Shown: positions 49,660-62,764, counted from the first letter of the stretch. The stretch is DNA of 64,000 nt from Apostichopus japonicus (GCF_037975245.1 NC_092576.1:4356001-4420000); one strand, 5' to 3'. Notes: a model not told the origin generated them from the letters alone. Numbers and translations are program-made.

Positions 49660-50815
49660 CCCATACCAAATATTCCCCTATTCTCATCTAAGTATTCCCA
49701 TACCACATACCAGTTATTCCCCTGGCCTGTACCAAGGATAACACATCCCCATATCAAATATTCCCATAGCCCAGACCAAGTATTGCCATAGTCCATAACA
49801 ATAAGTCACAGAGCCATAGCAAGTACTCCACTTCCCCTATACAAAGGACTCCACTTCCCCCATACAAAGGACTCCACTTCCCCCATACAAAGGACTCCAC
49901 TTCCCCTATACAAAGGACTCCACTTCCCCATACCAAGTATTCCCATAGCCCATACATGTTATTCCCCTTGCCTGTACCAAGGATTACACATCCCCATATC
50001 AAATATTCCCATAGCCCATACCAAGTATTGCCATAGTCCATAACAAGTCACGAAGCCATAGCAAGTACTCCACTTACCCCATACAAAGGACTCCACTTCC
50101 CCCATACAAAGGACTCCACTTCCCCTATACAAAGGACTCCACTTCCCCATACCAAGTATTCCCATAGCCCATACATGTTATTCCCCTTGCCTGTACCAAG
50201 AATTACACATCCCCATATCAAATATTCCCATAGCCCATACCAAGTATTGCCATAGTCCATAACAAGTCACAGAGCCATAGCAAGTATTCCACTTCCCCCA
50301 TACAAAGGACTCCACTTCCCCCGTACAAAGGACTCCACTTCCCCTGTACAAAGGACTCCACTTCCATACCAAGTATTCCCATAGCCCATACATGTTATTC
50401 CCCTTGCCTGTACCAAGGATTACACATCCCCATATCAAATATTCCCATAGCCCATACCAAGTATTGCCATAGTCCATAATAATAAGTCACAGAGCCATAG
50501 CAGGTACTCCACTTCCCCTATACAAAGGACTCCACTTCCCCCATACAAAGGACTCCACTTCCCCTGTACAAAGGACTCCACTTCCATACCAAGTATTCCC
50601 ATAGCCCATACATGTTATTCCCCTTGCCTGTACCAAGGATAACACATCCCCATATCAAATATTCCCATAGCCCATACCAAGTATTGCCATAGTCCATAAC
50701 AATAAGTCACAGAGCCATAGCAAGTACTCCACTTCCCCTATACAAAGGACTCCACTTCCCCCATACAAAGGACTCCACTTCCCCATACCAAGTTATTCCA
50801 CTTCCCTGTTTCAAG
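49660..50815. repeat. CCACTTCCCC minisatellite with ~218-bp higher-order period
   Basis: Short words (ATACAAAGGACTCCACTTCC, about 21 bp) alternate with a block containing CATAGCCCATACATGTTATT and CCATAGTCCATAACAA. The whole set repeats every 215-245 bp, five times. Lies between CWF19L1 and the NDUFV3-like gene. Minus-strand open frames (Trp- and Gly-rich) are by-products. Confidence 0.92.
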
Positions 50816-51218
50816 TATTCCCTGTAGCAAGTCAAAACCAGAAAGAGTGTCTGATGCACATGGCCCTTGAGCCGGGATCTGGGTTATCTTTTTCTTTAGA
50901 GGGGCCTTAAACAAAGTGTCATTAAAGAAATACATTAAAAACAAAAGGAAAACAAGTTAAATATGGTGTGTTTTCTCTATTAAATTATACTCTCAAATTC
51001 GTATTTCAAATGTAACCAGTTATGTATTCTCTCATCATAAGGAATTGAATCTTTCCCATCCTTTCCCTGTCTGAAATTAGCACTTGCCAGTCATAACATA
51101 CAGGTTTTCCAAGATGGGTGGACAGCAACAGGAAGGCTCCAAAACCTGCAAAGTTTTACAAAATAAAGTTGTTTTTTTTTTCCATGGAGCTGCCACTTTG
51201 CTTTGATAGTCTTTGGTA

Positions 51219-54200
51219 TTATTTAGCGACCGGCTGCGCTATCCTGTGTTTCGCCATGTCTGATTCTATATCGTAAAAAGAGAATTCACTGTATTCATAG
51301 TACTCTGGGACCTGGTAGGTCTTCCCTGAAGAAGCAGAGTCACTTGAAGGGGGAGGCTTCTTATCTGATGACAAAAGAACACAAAGCAAGGATTTCATCA
51401 CAAAGTATAATTAACTTCAATAATAGACCACAAACATTTGCAGTCTTCTTCAACATTATGTGTTGCTTTTCTATCTCACAAATTTCTTTCTTTGCTTTTC
51501 CCAAACTACTGCAAATGTCAAACAGGGAACACAACCACTTTCAGCATTTTTTTTCAGGCCTGCATGCTCAGTTTGTTTTAAATGAACTGATGCTTGACTA
51601 TGTCTTACATTGTTGATTATATGATCCATGGAATTACATACTCCATGAATTACATATTGATAACAGCTTACTTCATTGTCATAGTAACATCTACTACTTT
51701 CATCTTCAAGTAAGTTATCTGTGGATATTTTTTGTGTTATGTTCACTCAAATATCGTTTCACAAATAATTTTTTTTTTTTTTAAACTACTGCATAAAGCA
51801 TTGCACATCAACTCCCTGATCCTTACAAGCCATAAGAATGCTCCATTAAAGATTTAAGTGGACATCTTTAACTTACAGTTAACATTTAGACGATAAGGAC
51901 ATCCTGTCCGACTCCTACCCATTAAAATACTCAGAATTTTTTTTTTTTTTAACTACTGCATAAAGCATTGCACATCAACTCCCTGATCCTTACAAGCCAT
52001 AAGAATGCTCCATTAAAGATTTAAGTGGACATCTTTAACTTACAGTTAACATTAAGACGATTTAAGGACATCCTGTCCGACTCCTACCCCATTAAAATAC
52101 TGAGAATTGTATTTTCTTCATTTTCCTTCTAAACAATTCTACAGTTACAAGTTATTGTACACATACAGTAGCTAACCAACTTACAATTTCCTCCAACATA
52201 TACAGAGTTCTATGGATGGCCTTTCTAAGATAAGAATCAATATCTACTTTACAACATTTTTCGATTACGAGGAAGAACAAATATCACTGTTAGTAAGTTT
52301 CAATATCCCTGATGTTGACTTCATTTACATTGTTCATTGTAAGCTGCTCTTTAAAACAAATTCTTTTGAAGGAATCATGAGGATCCTTTACAAAGTGGTG
52401 GACATGTTATGAATCCTTTGTTAGCAATTCAATTTCCAGCTATTTCAAAACCTTGTGACATTATGAAAATTATGTGCAAGTATTATAAGGCCCATCCATC
52501 CTTACTTTCCAATCCCACCACCCTCCCCCCACGTTCCCAACTTTCACCCCCCCCCACCCTTCCAACCCATAGATCTCCAGTGAAAGAAATATATTACCAG
52601 TTGACTTTGCTGTGGTAGGAGCAGGTTCTTTAGATGTTAATCCTCTCACAAGAATTTGAGCCATAGGTGAAATGGATGGACTTTGAACCTAAGACAGAAA
52701 ATAGTGAATGACATATAAACTGAATGGGTTAGGAATGGATACTGCAGATACCTAGAAAAGCTGCACTCACTTACCCACTACAGTACAGGAGTGTTAAACT
52801 GTACTGTAGAGAGCTATTTAAATACATTGAATGACAGTAACATCAGGATATTCTCACAATCTGCCTTAATCTCAACTCTACTAAAGAGGATACTATTCAC
52901 TGCTACATTAAAGTCAATTGCAAGAACAATGAATTTTATAAATTGAGAAAATGGTTCCGATACATAATTTAAGTTTGCATTTTCAGGATATTTTTCGTAA
53001 CAATTCCGAAAGATGATGAAGCATGTAAACATCTACTTGTGCAGTAATGATCAAAAGAGCTGAATATAATGTGTAAAAGTAAGTTGGCCTGACGTTTCGA
53101 TCCTAGCAAGATCTTCTTCATAGGTTAACCCGTCTGTATTCTGTACGTGTTTTTGTCCCTTCTGTTACTGTTACTTGTCATTTAGCCTTTGAAGAAGATC
53201 CTGCTAGGATCGAAACGTCTGGCCAACTTACTTTTACACATTCTCCTACACAGGCTCTCTAGTGTATAAGCAGTTTGCTAACAGTTATATTTTATTTTTA
53301 TTTGAGCTGAATATACCAATGCATTTCCTATCCTCTGTCAGCTACCAAGAAAAGAAGTGTAGCAATGGTTGAATATTGCCTACTATGTATTTCACAAAGT
53401 GCAAAATCATCAACATAATTTAATTAGTGAGATGTTTTACCTACATAAGTAATGGCAAAATCCAACAGAACTATGGGACAAAGTAAAGTGCTACGTTGTT
53501 TTCGTAGTGTAAAATCTACCTCTGCAAAGACACATTCTGCACAGTAGCATGGTGGGCTCATAATTGATGCACTTAAGGATTTGATCAACGATGTCTATCA
53601 AGGAAAAAACCAAATCACTCAACTGTATGTGTTTTTCATATGTGTAGTTCCTCAGAAATGTTATGATCTCAAAATATTTAAGGTTCTGTGCTTATGCACC
53701 GTACAATTGAGCAGAATTTGACCACAAAATGTCTGCCGTGTCAAGTTCTTTCATACCCCTAAATTGACACATCTTTCGATAAGCTAACTGTACTATAGGC
53801 CTTAGTATACATCCATTGACTTCAGATGCTGATTGTTATGCTCTGAGCCTCTAAGCTCAGACAGGTCAGGTCCCAGAGAGAGGTTTTATCATACTGAGGT
53901 ATTTTTGGTTTCTATTAGGGTGAAAGATTTCCAAATGCAAAAAAAAATGTGCAAAACTGGGGGGAAGGTGTTAAAAGCTTAAAAAATACCACAATTTGGT
54001 CAGCAAATAGCTGAAATGAATTCAAACTCATGAAATATGTAATTCTACTTGACTGCAAAAAGTTTAGGTGGCCTGCTGTATCGTTGCTAGTAATAATTGA
54101 AGATGCGTCAATTACGGGGGTGCGTCAATTATGAAGCTTTTACTATACAGTAGGCTTATATTTTTCCTGAGAAATTGTACCAAGCGTTAACTTCCAGAGA

Positions 54201-54575
54201 TTGCCCACAATTTAATTAATGCTTCGTGGAAATAAAATTGTATATATCTGCAGAGACGTAACGGAATGTTATATGTTACATATAGACTGGCCTATTATTA
54301 TTCACTGACTATGGATTAAAATACATTAGCGTTGCAGTATACTCTATAGGCTGGTTAGGCTTCACAGTATATTTACTGAAGGATAGTGTCGCAAAACCAG
54401 TACTTGTGAATAACCTTCGAGACAACTTAGTTACAGTGCAGAACTCTGTAAGAACGGACAGAAAAGGTGGTTCACATTGCTTATGTCTCATATTTTCACA
54501 GGGGAAAAATAAAATCATATTCCTTCAAGTGGTTTGGAAACCTACCAAGCCCATACTCTTTCGGAATAAAGCCAT
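51219..54575 (-). CDS. NDUFV3: NDUFV3-like mitochondrial complex I subunit
   Basis: Three minus-strand exons: 54546-54575, 52598-52688, 51219-51364; 267 nt, 88 aa; phases 0 then 1. The start (context ccgccgagATGG) gives MALFRKSMGL and then VQSPSISPMAQILVRGLTSK, a basic, hydroxylated N-terminus that fits a mitochondrial presequence. A proline/serine linker follows, then the conserved tail TYQVPEYYEYSEFSFYDIE, SDMAKHRIAQP. This tail matches the pattern of the NDUFV3 (about 10 kDa) subunit: aromatic-rich YxxYSxxxFxDxxxxxxKxRxxQP near the C-terminus. In mammals the protein sits in the NADH-oxidising flavoprotein module. The length is near that of the short mammalian form. The call rests on the tail and the presequence, so the family is likely but not proven. 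Its first intron holds a foldback element and a 167-bp tandem duplication. Confidence 0.72.
51770..52107. repeat. 167-bp tandem duplication with poly-T head in NDUFV3-like intron 2
   Basis: AACTACTGCATAAAGCATTG occurs at 51784 and 51951 and the following ~150 bp agree at nearly all sites. Each unit begins with a poly-T run. On the minus strand each unit therefore ends in poly-A, as for a short retroposed sequence. Confidence 0.85.
53068..53242. mobile_element. Foldback (MITE-like) element with ~50-bp arms
   Basis: The arms TGTGTAAAAGTAAGTTGGCC...GATCTTCTTC (about 53070-53120) and its near-perfect reverse complement (about 53190-53240) enclose a short middle. Contains the word GACGTTTCGATCCTAGCA on both strands. 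Lies in intron 1 of the NDUFV3-like gene. No coding capacity. Confidence 0.8.
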
Positions 54576-54599
54576 CTCGGCGGTTGTATTTTATGTGTT

Positions 54600-57430
54600 T
54601 ATATCCAGGCAAAAATTAGTAGAAAGAGCTAAAAGACATAAATAGTCAAGGTTGACCCAGCGTTTTGTATCGGCAATTACATGTTACTCTACAGTAAGAC
54701 TGGCAAATCGACGAGCGTCTCATATCACGCCGTTAGTGTCATATACATCTCCTTTCAACGCACTCGTGATACGCACTCGTGATTTTGACGTAATATCGTC
54801 ATGATTACACGGTCACGATCTCTGTGTAAAGCGACCTGGCTGAGATTGGATCTGTTAATCAGTTTGGTCGGTTCCCAAGTTCTAGCTTGTGGGACTTTTC
54901 TTATAAAGTATCTCCTCGCGTCTCAGTAACTTCTTGGACGTCTTATTCAGGTCTTCCATGCAAAATCAGGCTCGTTCAAAGCCGATCGATCGGTAGAACT
55001 GTTTCTGCTGTAAAAAATACACCCGTAAAGCAATCCTTCCTGAAATTTCCTGTCCTTGTGTTCCAACTAAGTGCAATATTTCTCTATCGATGGTTTCTGC
55101 GCCAAAACTGCTTTGAGGCGATGCTGCTACCATCTTACCTATGTAAGCCAATCTACGTGAAAGTAGATCCTACTTTACCTACGATTGGGGTCAGCAAAAG
55201 ATCCTTAGTTTATTGACCCCAAATTTGGATTGAAACGCGTGACTCGCAAACAATGGAGAGGTGCTGTAATAGAAGTAAGATATAACTGTGAAACTTGAAA
55301 AATAAGGGGTTAATCAACGGTCTAGCGTGCGTTACTCACAGGATTAATGCACGATCGGGGGATAATGCAAGCGATGCACGAGGGCGGAGCCCGAGTGCAT
55401 CCAGCGATAGCATTAACACCCGGAGTGAAACTGTTGAAACTATTGAAACTGATGCCTGGCCCATTACGTTTATTCTTGTAATAATTATTCTTTACCGACA
55501 CTCTTTAGGTGATATTAAACATTAATACGAAACTGTAAATAATTATCAAAACAAGAACAAGCATCCTTCGTGTTATTTATTGTAGTTTCGCAGCAATTAC
55601 TAATCAAACGGGGAAGTTCTTTCTTAATTAGTTTTGTATAGCGTTCTCAATGAGCTTAACCGCTCTGGGTGGGGGGGGGGGGTTATATCTCTCCTTCAAC
55701 TCCATTGTCAGCCAGGGGATTTTTCCATAATTCAATAGTAAGCACAATCATGTGTTAAAGAACTAATTTATATCTGATTTATGGTCTAAATATGCCCTGG
55801 ATACAGCATTTGACCTATGAGCATTGACTATTTGTCTGCGGGTGGACCATCAAATCTCCCATTCAGTATGTATTGACCCAACAACCACACCTCCTCATTA
55901 GAAAATGTTTTAATCCGTGTTAAATACCCATTCATAAAGGCTTTTGCCAGTACCTTACTCAATCGGGTGGTGGGGGGGGGGGGGGATTTGGAATTCACCC
56001 AACCCCTCCCATATATACTTACATTATGTCATTTGATGTCATATGTAAGTCATTGCAGCTTGAAGCAATTGTGATGATACCAAACCATATATAATGTAAA
56101 TATATGTATCTTTAAAGTAAATTAATCATCAAAAAAAAATACGTACGTTTTTTGGTGGACCTTAACTACCCTAACGTTATTTTGACGAGATTTTTTACAG
56201 ATTGGATTTTTGGACCCTTAAATCCGACTGAGTGAATTAATTGTCCCCGACTGTAGCCTACCCGTCTCTCTAACCCCTGCCCCCATCCCTGACTCGCCCA
56301 TCCCTTATCCCCCCCCCCTTCCTCCACCTCTCTTAATATACCATACTCACCTGCAAGGGAGTTTTTCAGGGAATTAAAACAAATAAGGTACACTCATAAA
56401 GTAGTTTATAACTTAGACGTATTGAGAGGAACACAGATAAACCTTCAAAAAGATATTGGTGTGGAATTATCCTTAAAAAGTCAAACAGTGGATTTTGAAA
56501 GATATCACACCCATATATATATATATATATATATATATACATTCACACACATTGCACGTGCAACCAGGTTGTTATGAAATGTATGGATACTCTTAAAAAC
56601 CATTGTAAAAGTAAAAGACGTGTAGTCTACGGTACCTCACTTCACCCTTTGGAACATACTGACCTTCCTTTGTGTTGAATTAAGTCTCATAAGGAAGTTG
56701 TTGCGTCAATAAATACCCGTCACAATTCATGACGTCATAATAGGTAACTAAATACGGAACCTTTTCGTCACGGTTACCTGACAGCTCCCATTATCCTATC
56801 TCCGGCATGTTTGGTTCAAGTTGATTGCGGTAGTTCCGTGTTCTTGGCAGCATCTTATCGGACTTAATATTTTCAGTTAATATTACTTTACAAAACAACA
56901 AGAAGGGCACTTTATTCGACATTTTCCACGTTACTGAAAGGCTGAGAAGAATGGAAAGTCTGGGGAATTTTCCACTGCAGCACCAAAAATAATCACTGTT
57001 GTGGTTTTTTGTCCTTGTTCTATGTGGCTGCTGTGATGTTTTTGTCGATGTGTTACTACGTTGACTTGTTGTATTGATTTATTCCAAACGCACTGTGATA
57101 CTGTTGGTCTCATATACTATACATAATAGGCGAATTTATATGTCATATTTCATACAAAAAAAGACCTATTTATGTGAAAGTTGGTCACGATAGAGCAGTA
57201 TATATACCAAATTATAAATACTAGTATAACTCTAACTAAATTGTTTATGACATCTATTAGCATGCCAGTTTTGTTTGTGGTGTCTGAGAAGATAATATTC
57301 TTCTACTGAGTTACATGTAAGCAGTCTGTTACACACTATAACAATATATATTATATTACACTAACTACATAAACTACGACAAGAATTTGTATTGCGCTTC
57401 CCACTATCTACCTTTCTCACTTTGCCTGCA
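54600..57430. other. Spacer, no gene recognised
   Basis: Upstream flank of the NDUFV3-like gene. The first 200 bp hold CpG words and direct repeats (CACTCGTGATACGCACTCGTGA). Later parts hold G-runs at 55670 and 55971, an (AT)n run at 56516-56540, and AT-rich DNA. The longest open frames (for example 54887-55216) show no family features. Confidence 0.55.
55185..55225. repeat. Short inverted repeat TTGGGGTCA / TGACCCCAA
   Basis: Nine-base arms around a loop of about 20 bases. Function unknown; may be the edge of an unrecognised element. Nearby (55345-55430) a CpG-bearing stretch with GCACGAGGGCGGAGCCCGAG has internal inverted symmetry. Confidence 0.45.
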
Positions 57431-57670
57431 GTAAGTGTTTCTGTTCTCACTACATATTTCTATACACTGCTTCCAATCTTACTTTGCCTGCACTAAGTGT
57501 TTTTGTTCTCACTACATATTTCTGTACACTGCTTCCAATCTCACTTTGCCTGCAGTAAGTGTTTCTGTTCTCACTACATATTTCTATACACTGCTTCCAA
57601 TCTCACTTTGCCTGCAGTAAGTGTTTCTGTTCTCACTACATATTTCTATACACTGCTTCCAATCTAACTA
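57420..57670. repeat. 62-bp minisatellite, 4 copies
   Basis: Units contain TTTGCCTGCAGTAAGTGTTT and CTGTTCTCACTACATATTTC, spaced 62 bp. It has no relation to the 62-bp unit in CWF19L1. Confidence 0.9.
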
Positions 57671-57691
57671 TATACCAACTATGATTGACTC

Positions 57692-58360
57692 CAGTGGCGG
57701 CGGAACCGGGGGGCTTGGGGGGCTCAGCCCCCAATGAAAAAGTTGAGGGGGCAAATGCATGATAAGCCCCCCCCCCCAATATTTACCAAGGCTCCGAAAC
57801 GTGCATCTGCCCATTTTTCAATGCATACTTGTCGATCTGTCCGATGCACACGTTTACTATATAGGTGTAATAATTTTAGTAAATGCTGGGGGTACATGCA
57901 TTCGTGACAGTGCTTGGTTCATAGAAATTTGTTGGCAACTGCACATGGTTTTAGAATTACCCATTTGTTGACATTAAGAAATGCTTTCTGTTTTTTCTTA
58001 TGACATTTATTTAATTATTGCATTTAATTGCAAGTAGTAATTTACTACACTCAAAAACGTCTTTGCGAGTACACTACGAATTATAGCTACTCTCTTAAAA
58101 CACCATCGAATATACAAATTGAAATGTTTTTACAGATTTTTACGTGCAATCTGAGAAATTGTAGGCTTGAGACCCATATTTTAGGGCTAGGTATTCGCAG
58201 CATAAAACACTCGGGAAGTGCCGTTTCCGGCCATCTGGGGGTTTGAAAAACCCAAAATTTTCTTGTACGCTCCGCGCCAACCGATGGTGGCGCCCCGCTT
58301 AGATAGTCTCCACACATTAGCCCCCCCCCCCCCAATAATTTTCCCGTTCCGCCGCGCCTG
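57692..58360. mobile_element. Non-autonomous hAT-like element
   Basis: 669 bp; ends CAGTGGCGGCGGAACCGG and CAGGCGCGGCGGAACGGG (reverse complement of right end); flanks ATTGACTC and CTTGACTC are an 8-bp duplication with one mismatch. The right third carries CGCGCCAACCGATGGTGGCG and CTTAGATAGT, shared with 21240-21800. No transposase. Confidence 0.88.
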
Positions 58361-58369
58361 CTTGACTCT

Positions 58370-61233
58370 CCTTGCTCTTAGTATACCTGTTTGTCTCGTT
58401 ACATGAAGCTTGTAAATGTTATTTACTTTAAGATAAATGTCCCTGTTTAATAAACTGTACTAGTTCATTTAAGCCTTTACGTGTAGCATGGGTATAAGAG
58501 AAGGGTGGCTTTTGGCACGGTGGTTATCGAATGTTGCACCTAATGTCAAAAACCTCGTATTATATATTCAAATATTGCATATCATACTGATTATACCCCT
58601 ATGGGTAAGAGTGATCGAAGAAAGGAAAGTAATTCATTCTGAAACATTTTTATATATATCTTTTGTACTGATAAAATTAATTGTTAAGTTTGTCATTTAA
58701 ACCCACCTCAGCAACCAGGCACTACGAAAAGACACTATTCCTCAGTTTGTTACCAGAGGTGAGTCCACTACATGATGGCACCTGCATCTAGTAATTTCAA
58801 ACTGTTAGTTAAACATATCATTTAAAATCATGGCAATTAATGAATTGTAGGCTAGGTAACTAAATTGTTAGAATGGCTTACTCGAAAGGCGTATCAACAG
58901 AACGCGTGAATAACGTGACATTGTATACAGATAAGCCGCTTATACGATGCACTGTAACTATATTATATCATATAACTGCCATGAAGTTCTGCCGACATTG
59001 ATTCTACCTTTCATTTTGACATTTCTTCCAATCCATAATTTACCGGACGAGAAAGTCATCTATATTCTCGCAGTGCAAGTCGAGTGCGAAGTCGCGAAAA
59101 ATAAATACCGAAATCGAAAATATCCTAGGTTTGTTACTTTGGTGTTATAGAATATATTGCATGTAACACGTACTTTTAAACTAGCGGAAGTATGAGCTCA
59201 TACGCATTACATGCATATAATCAAAGCAGCTTACTAACTATATACATATATGTCTACGTGAAGTGCAAACTGGACGTTACATGTGTTCTAACACAGAAAT
59301 GAATCTTGTCCGAACTCATTATTATGGAGTAAGTTAGTCAATTCTCTAGGCTTCATACTTACTATAGAAACGGTTCAAGGCTTGTTTATGTTCTGTAAGT
59401 TATTGTTTTTTATGATTCCATTAGACTATTGTTTTTAATTATGAGTAAATATATCCATGAACCAGCTTCCCATCATATCATGGCCGGGACCAACCAATTG
59501 ATTCTTTAGTTTACACTGACACTGTCATACATACTCGATGTGGAATTTCTGCAGTATACGTTTTACATTAATGAATATATTTCTTGCCGTTTTCTCTCTT
59601 TTCAGGGCAATTATTAAGCTTTCGTTGATGTTCGTTGTGAAGATGACGTGGAATTAGCCAAGGTTCGTTTCGGTCCGTGCTTCCTTAAATAATTAACATA
59701 GTCTACGTCACAAACGAACACGCCCTGGAGATAGAATGAATTAATGAAAACATAGTGATTGTATGGTAAGATGAGCAAAACTGATTATCATTGTAAGGTT
59801 TTAAAACTGAATTTATTTCATTACGTTTGCCTTCCTCCATGAGCGTAGATAACTTTTCTGAGGTGGGGGGGGGGTGCCGAAACCAGTCGGATCAATCGAA
59901 GATGACTTCACATGGGAAGCAGAATCATCTCATGCTACAACACATTCGTCGCTGATATCAATAACCGGATATCCATAATATGGTCAAATCAGTTCCATTT
60001 ATTCTAGTGACTGTTATCAAGAGCCTCTGTAACATCAACAGTCTTCGTGAGACATTGCACGATATTGACAGTGCTGGATATTTCCAATGTACCTTTTCCT
60101 TCTTACACGCATAGGCGTAGGAGCCCAATTTGATGTGGGGTGGGGGTGGGGCTGTAACGACTTGCCCGAAAAATATAACCAAAGTTTTCCGCGGGCTCCA
60201 AGCGCGTTCAACATGTTAAAGTACATATCATATAGGCATGCAACGGTTATTAAATCGCATGCCAATAACATACCATAATTTCCCGTGTTATTACCCTTCC
60301 ATATTAGTTATGATTTTGGGGGGAGTTGTTACAACAATAATAATAGTAAGTTTAACTATTGAAATACACATTGCAATTTATTTTTCAAAAATATTTGGTC
60401 GGGAGGGGGGGGGGGGGAGGTGCTGCAATAGAGTCTAGTTGTTGAGAAGATAATATATTTTTGTTGTGAGCATGGGATAAACCTATTAATAAGACAGGTA
60501 TCATGTATTTATTAAGGAGACACATTATAACAACTATAAACGAGTTCTTGTTTAGATTACAAGTATTGTTGTATGTATTGATCACCAGAATGGCGAATGT
60601 GATGCAAAATTAGTAATTTTCTTGTTGACTCTGATTCCTCTCCGATATAAAAAGGTAGCTATATATATATGTGATGGTAAATCCGTGTGTAAAATTGTAT
60701 GGATATGTAAATGTGGGTCACGTGATGTTGCAAACGAGATAACGTGTATACCAGGTAGGCTAAGTACATTTCTATTGATTCTTGGTTTAGGGACTGTATT
60801 TCAAAGGTCTTTTTACCTATATGGTAACAAGGTTGAGACGTGATAACACACAACTATACAGCCGTTCACTCTGCAAGTTTGCAATCATTAAATGACGTTG
60901 CATGAACAAGGAACTTCCGCAATTGTGTCAGCGCGTTGCGTTGGCTAGCCATTCATTACCAATATACCAAGTAATACATGAAATTAGATCAATACAATAT
61001 TGAACAAGAGCAATATAAGTTGAGATCTAGAAGGAATTTCCGTAATTGTATGATAGTGTTCGTGTACTTGTGCTCCATTGTCGGTAGAATCAAAACTAAT
61101 GTAATAAGTTGTGATTTGAGCTACGTGCAAATTCCCATATCAGTATTCACTACACTTACTTCATGAAAGCAACAAGCTAAGATCACTTCTTCAATAGCAT
61201 ATAGCTTCGTTACAGAACGTATACTAACCTACA
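58370..61233. other. Spacer upstream of third ML gene
   Basis: AT-rich DNA without a recognisable gene. Two possible decayed hAT ends (CATGAGCGTAGATAAC at about 59838 and CATAGGCGTAGGAGCCC at about 60111) and G-rich runs at 59863 and 60405 suggest worn-out elements. No clear promoter motif was found before 61234. Confidence 0.5.
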
Positions 61234-62764
61234 ATGATGTACGTTTTCTTCTTGTTCCTGATAGCGTTTCCAGCAGTAAATTATTTGGCTGCGTCTCCGG
61301 TTGACAGTCCTGTCTTCAGAGCATTCGGTAATGATGAGTCCTTGAATAAGGCTACTAAGCCAAGCCATACTAAACCATGTGCCGTTCAAATTTCGGGTAA
61401 GTCAATACGTACGTAGTCCCATTAAATCTAAACATTTCTAATCTACAAAGTATTTCATAATGAAGTGCAACATTAAAAAAAAAAAAATAAGTTGTTTGGA
61501 TTTCTGAAAATTGTACCAAGTTTTCTAACGGTTAGTGAAAGAATAACAAATGTTAAGTTTGTTATAAGAACACATGTATAAAATGTTTATCAACTTTTGC
61601 AGATAGTAGGACTTTGATGGTGAATTGTTAAGAAAACAATAGTTCATGTTTGCATATTTCTCGTTCTTCCAGTTAGCTTTTCGAGAACAGTGTCGATCAT
61701 TTTCTACAAAGCCCAAAACAAATCTCAGTGAAATTGCAACGAAAAAGCTATCAACCCTTATAATCATGTTCATCACAAAATAGACATGTCATGGGACACT
61801 CATTAATTTGTTTTGTAATATTCCTCAGACTAGCAGGCCCACAATAACATTATTGTCATTAAAATTACTATTTGTAAGATCCCATTGAAACTACCATAGT
61901 AACTATGCAGTAATGGTTCAAGATAATCCTAATTGGATCTTTTTTTTTATGATGGACTGGTAGAACTATTTAGTTCTAATCTGACAAAGAGTTACATAAT
62001 GGCTATCATCCAGTGTTGTTGCTGTGACTAACTCTTCTCTCAAATATGGGAGTTTTGCTCTGGGTCACGGAACGATGTCCGCTGAATATTAATGGTACCA
62101 TTTATACTTTACCGTCTTGTATCAAAAATATTATTCAAAACCAAGTTTGAAGAGAAATACAAAAATCTGCAAATGCTGAATGGACAAGTGCTTGTTCAAA
62201 TGGTTGCACCCACGGGGTTGTGAACTATTAACATTTACACAATACCTAATTGAATTCTGGTCATTTGATTGGTCAATAACTCGTTGATTGCATGCAAAAT
62301 CCGCTCTATTCCACTCTATGAAATAGAACCATGGGTTATACTTTTTTGATAGCACTTTTTACAATGGTTAGAGAGCAGAGAAACCTGTCTGTTCAAAACA
62401 ATCTGTTTTATGAGTGCATTTTACATCCAATTATATCCAAACTTGAAGGTGTTGTATAAAACAAATAATGAATGGTTTCCATTCGTGCAATAGTGCAAAT
62501 ATTTCATTCGTTGACAGATGTAATTTGTTCCGTTCAACTCGGCTGCGCCTCGTTGAATGGAACATTCCATTTTTCAACTCATGAAATATTTGCACTATTG
62601 CACTCATAACCATTCATTATTTGAATAATGTTATGATATCGTACACATATTTATTGTATATTTTAATTTTGTAGGTCCTTGGGCTGACGTCATCAACATA
62701 ACAGCTGAACCAAATCCACCGAGAACCGACAAGTTGTTAAAATTTACTTTTAATTTTTCTTTCA
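61234..62764 (+). CDS. ML-domain secreted protein, third divergent paralogue (3' exons outside window)
   Basis: Exon 1 is 61234-61396 (163 nt, phase 1 donor g/gtaagt) and exon 2 is 62675-62764 (90 nt, acceptor ttttgtag, donor a/gtaagt). Exon 1 encodes a signal peptide (MMYVFFLFLIAFPAVNYLAA), a spacer of about 28 residues not seen in copy 2, and the ML start PCAVQIS. Exon 2 encodes GPWADVINITAEPNPP, which lines up with GLWADGLKLSFDPNPL of the other two genes. The exon 2 length (90 nt) and both intron phases are identical to copies 1 and 2, so common descent is clear despite low protein identity. A second in-frame ATG follows immediately at 61237. Exons 3-5 must lie beyond the window, after an intron that contains a minisatellite. 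Confidence 0.8.
62463..62623. mobile_element. Foldback (MITE-like) palindrome in intron 1 of third ML gene
   Basis: About 50-bp arms (CAAATAATGAATGG...GCAATAGTGCAAATATTTCA) and their reverse complement surround an inner hairpin built on GTTCCGTTCAACTCGG / TCGTTGAATGGAAC. It ends 51 bp before the exon 2 acceptor. Confidence 0.8.

Noticed and set aside
49536-50477. Trp/Gly-rich minus-strand frames
   Set aside because: By-products of the 218-bp higher-order minisatellite.
52780-52850. Alternative minus-strand first exon for the NDUFV3-like gene (ATG near 52825, donor near 52775)
   Set aside because: It would end in phase 2, which does not join the 52598-52688 exon in frame; the 54546-54575 exon joins in phase 0 and gives a presequence.
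54887-55216. 109-codon plus-strand frame and overlapping minus-strand frame near the NDUFV3-like gene
   Set aside because: No recognisable motif, no supporting splice sites or partner exons found.
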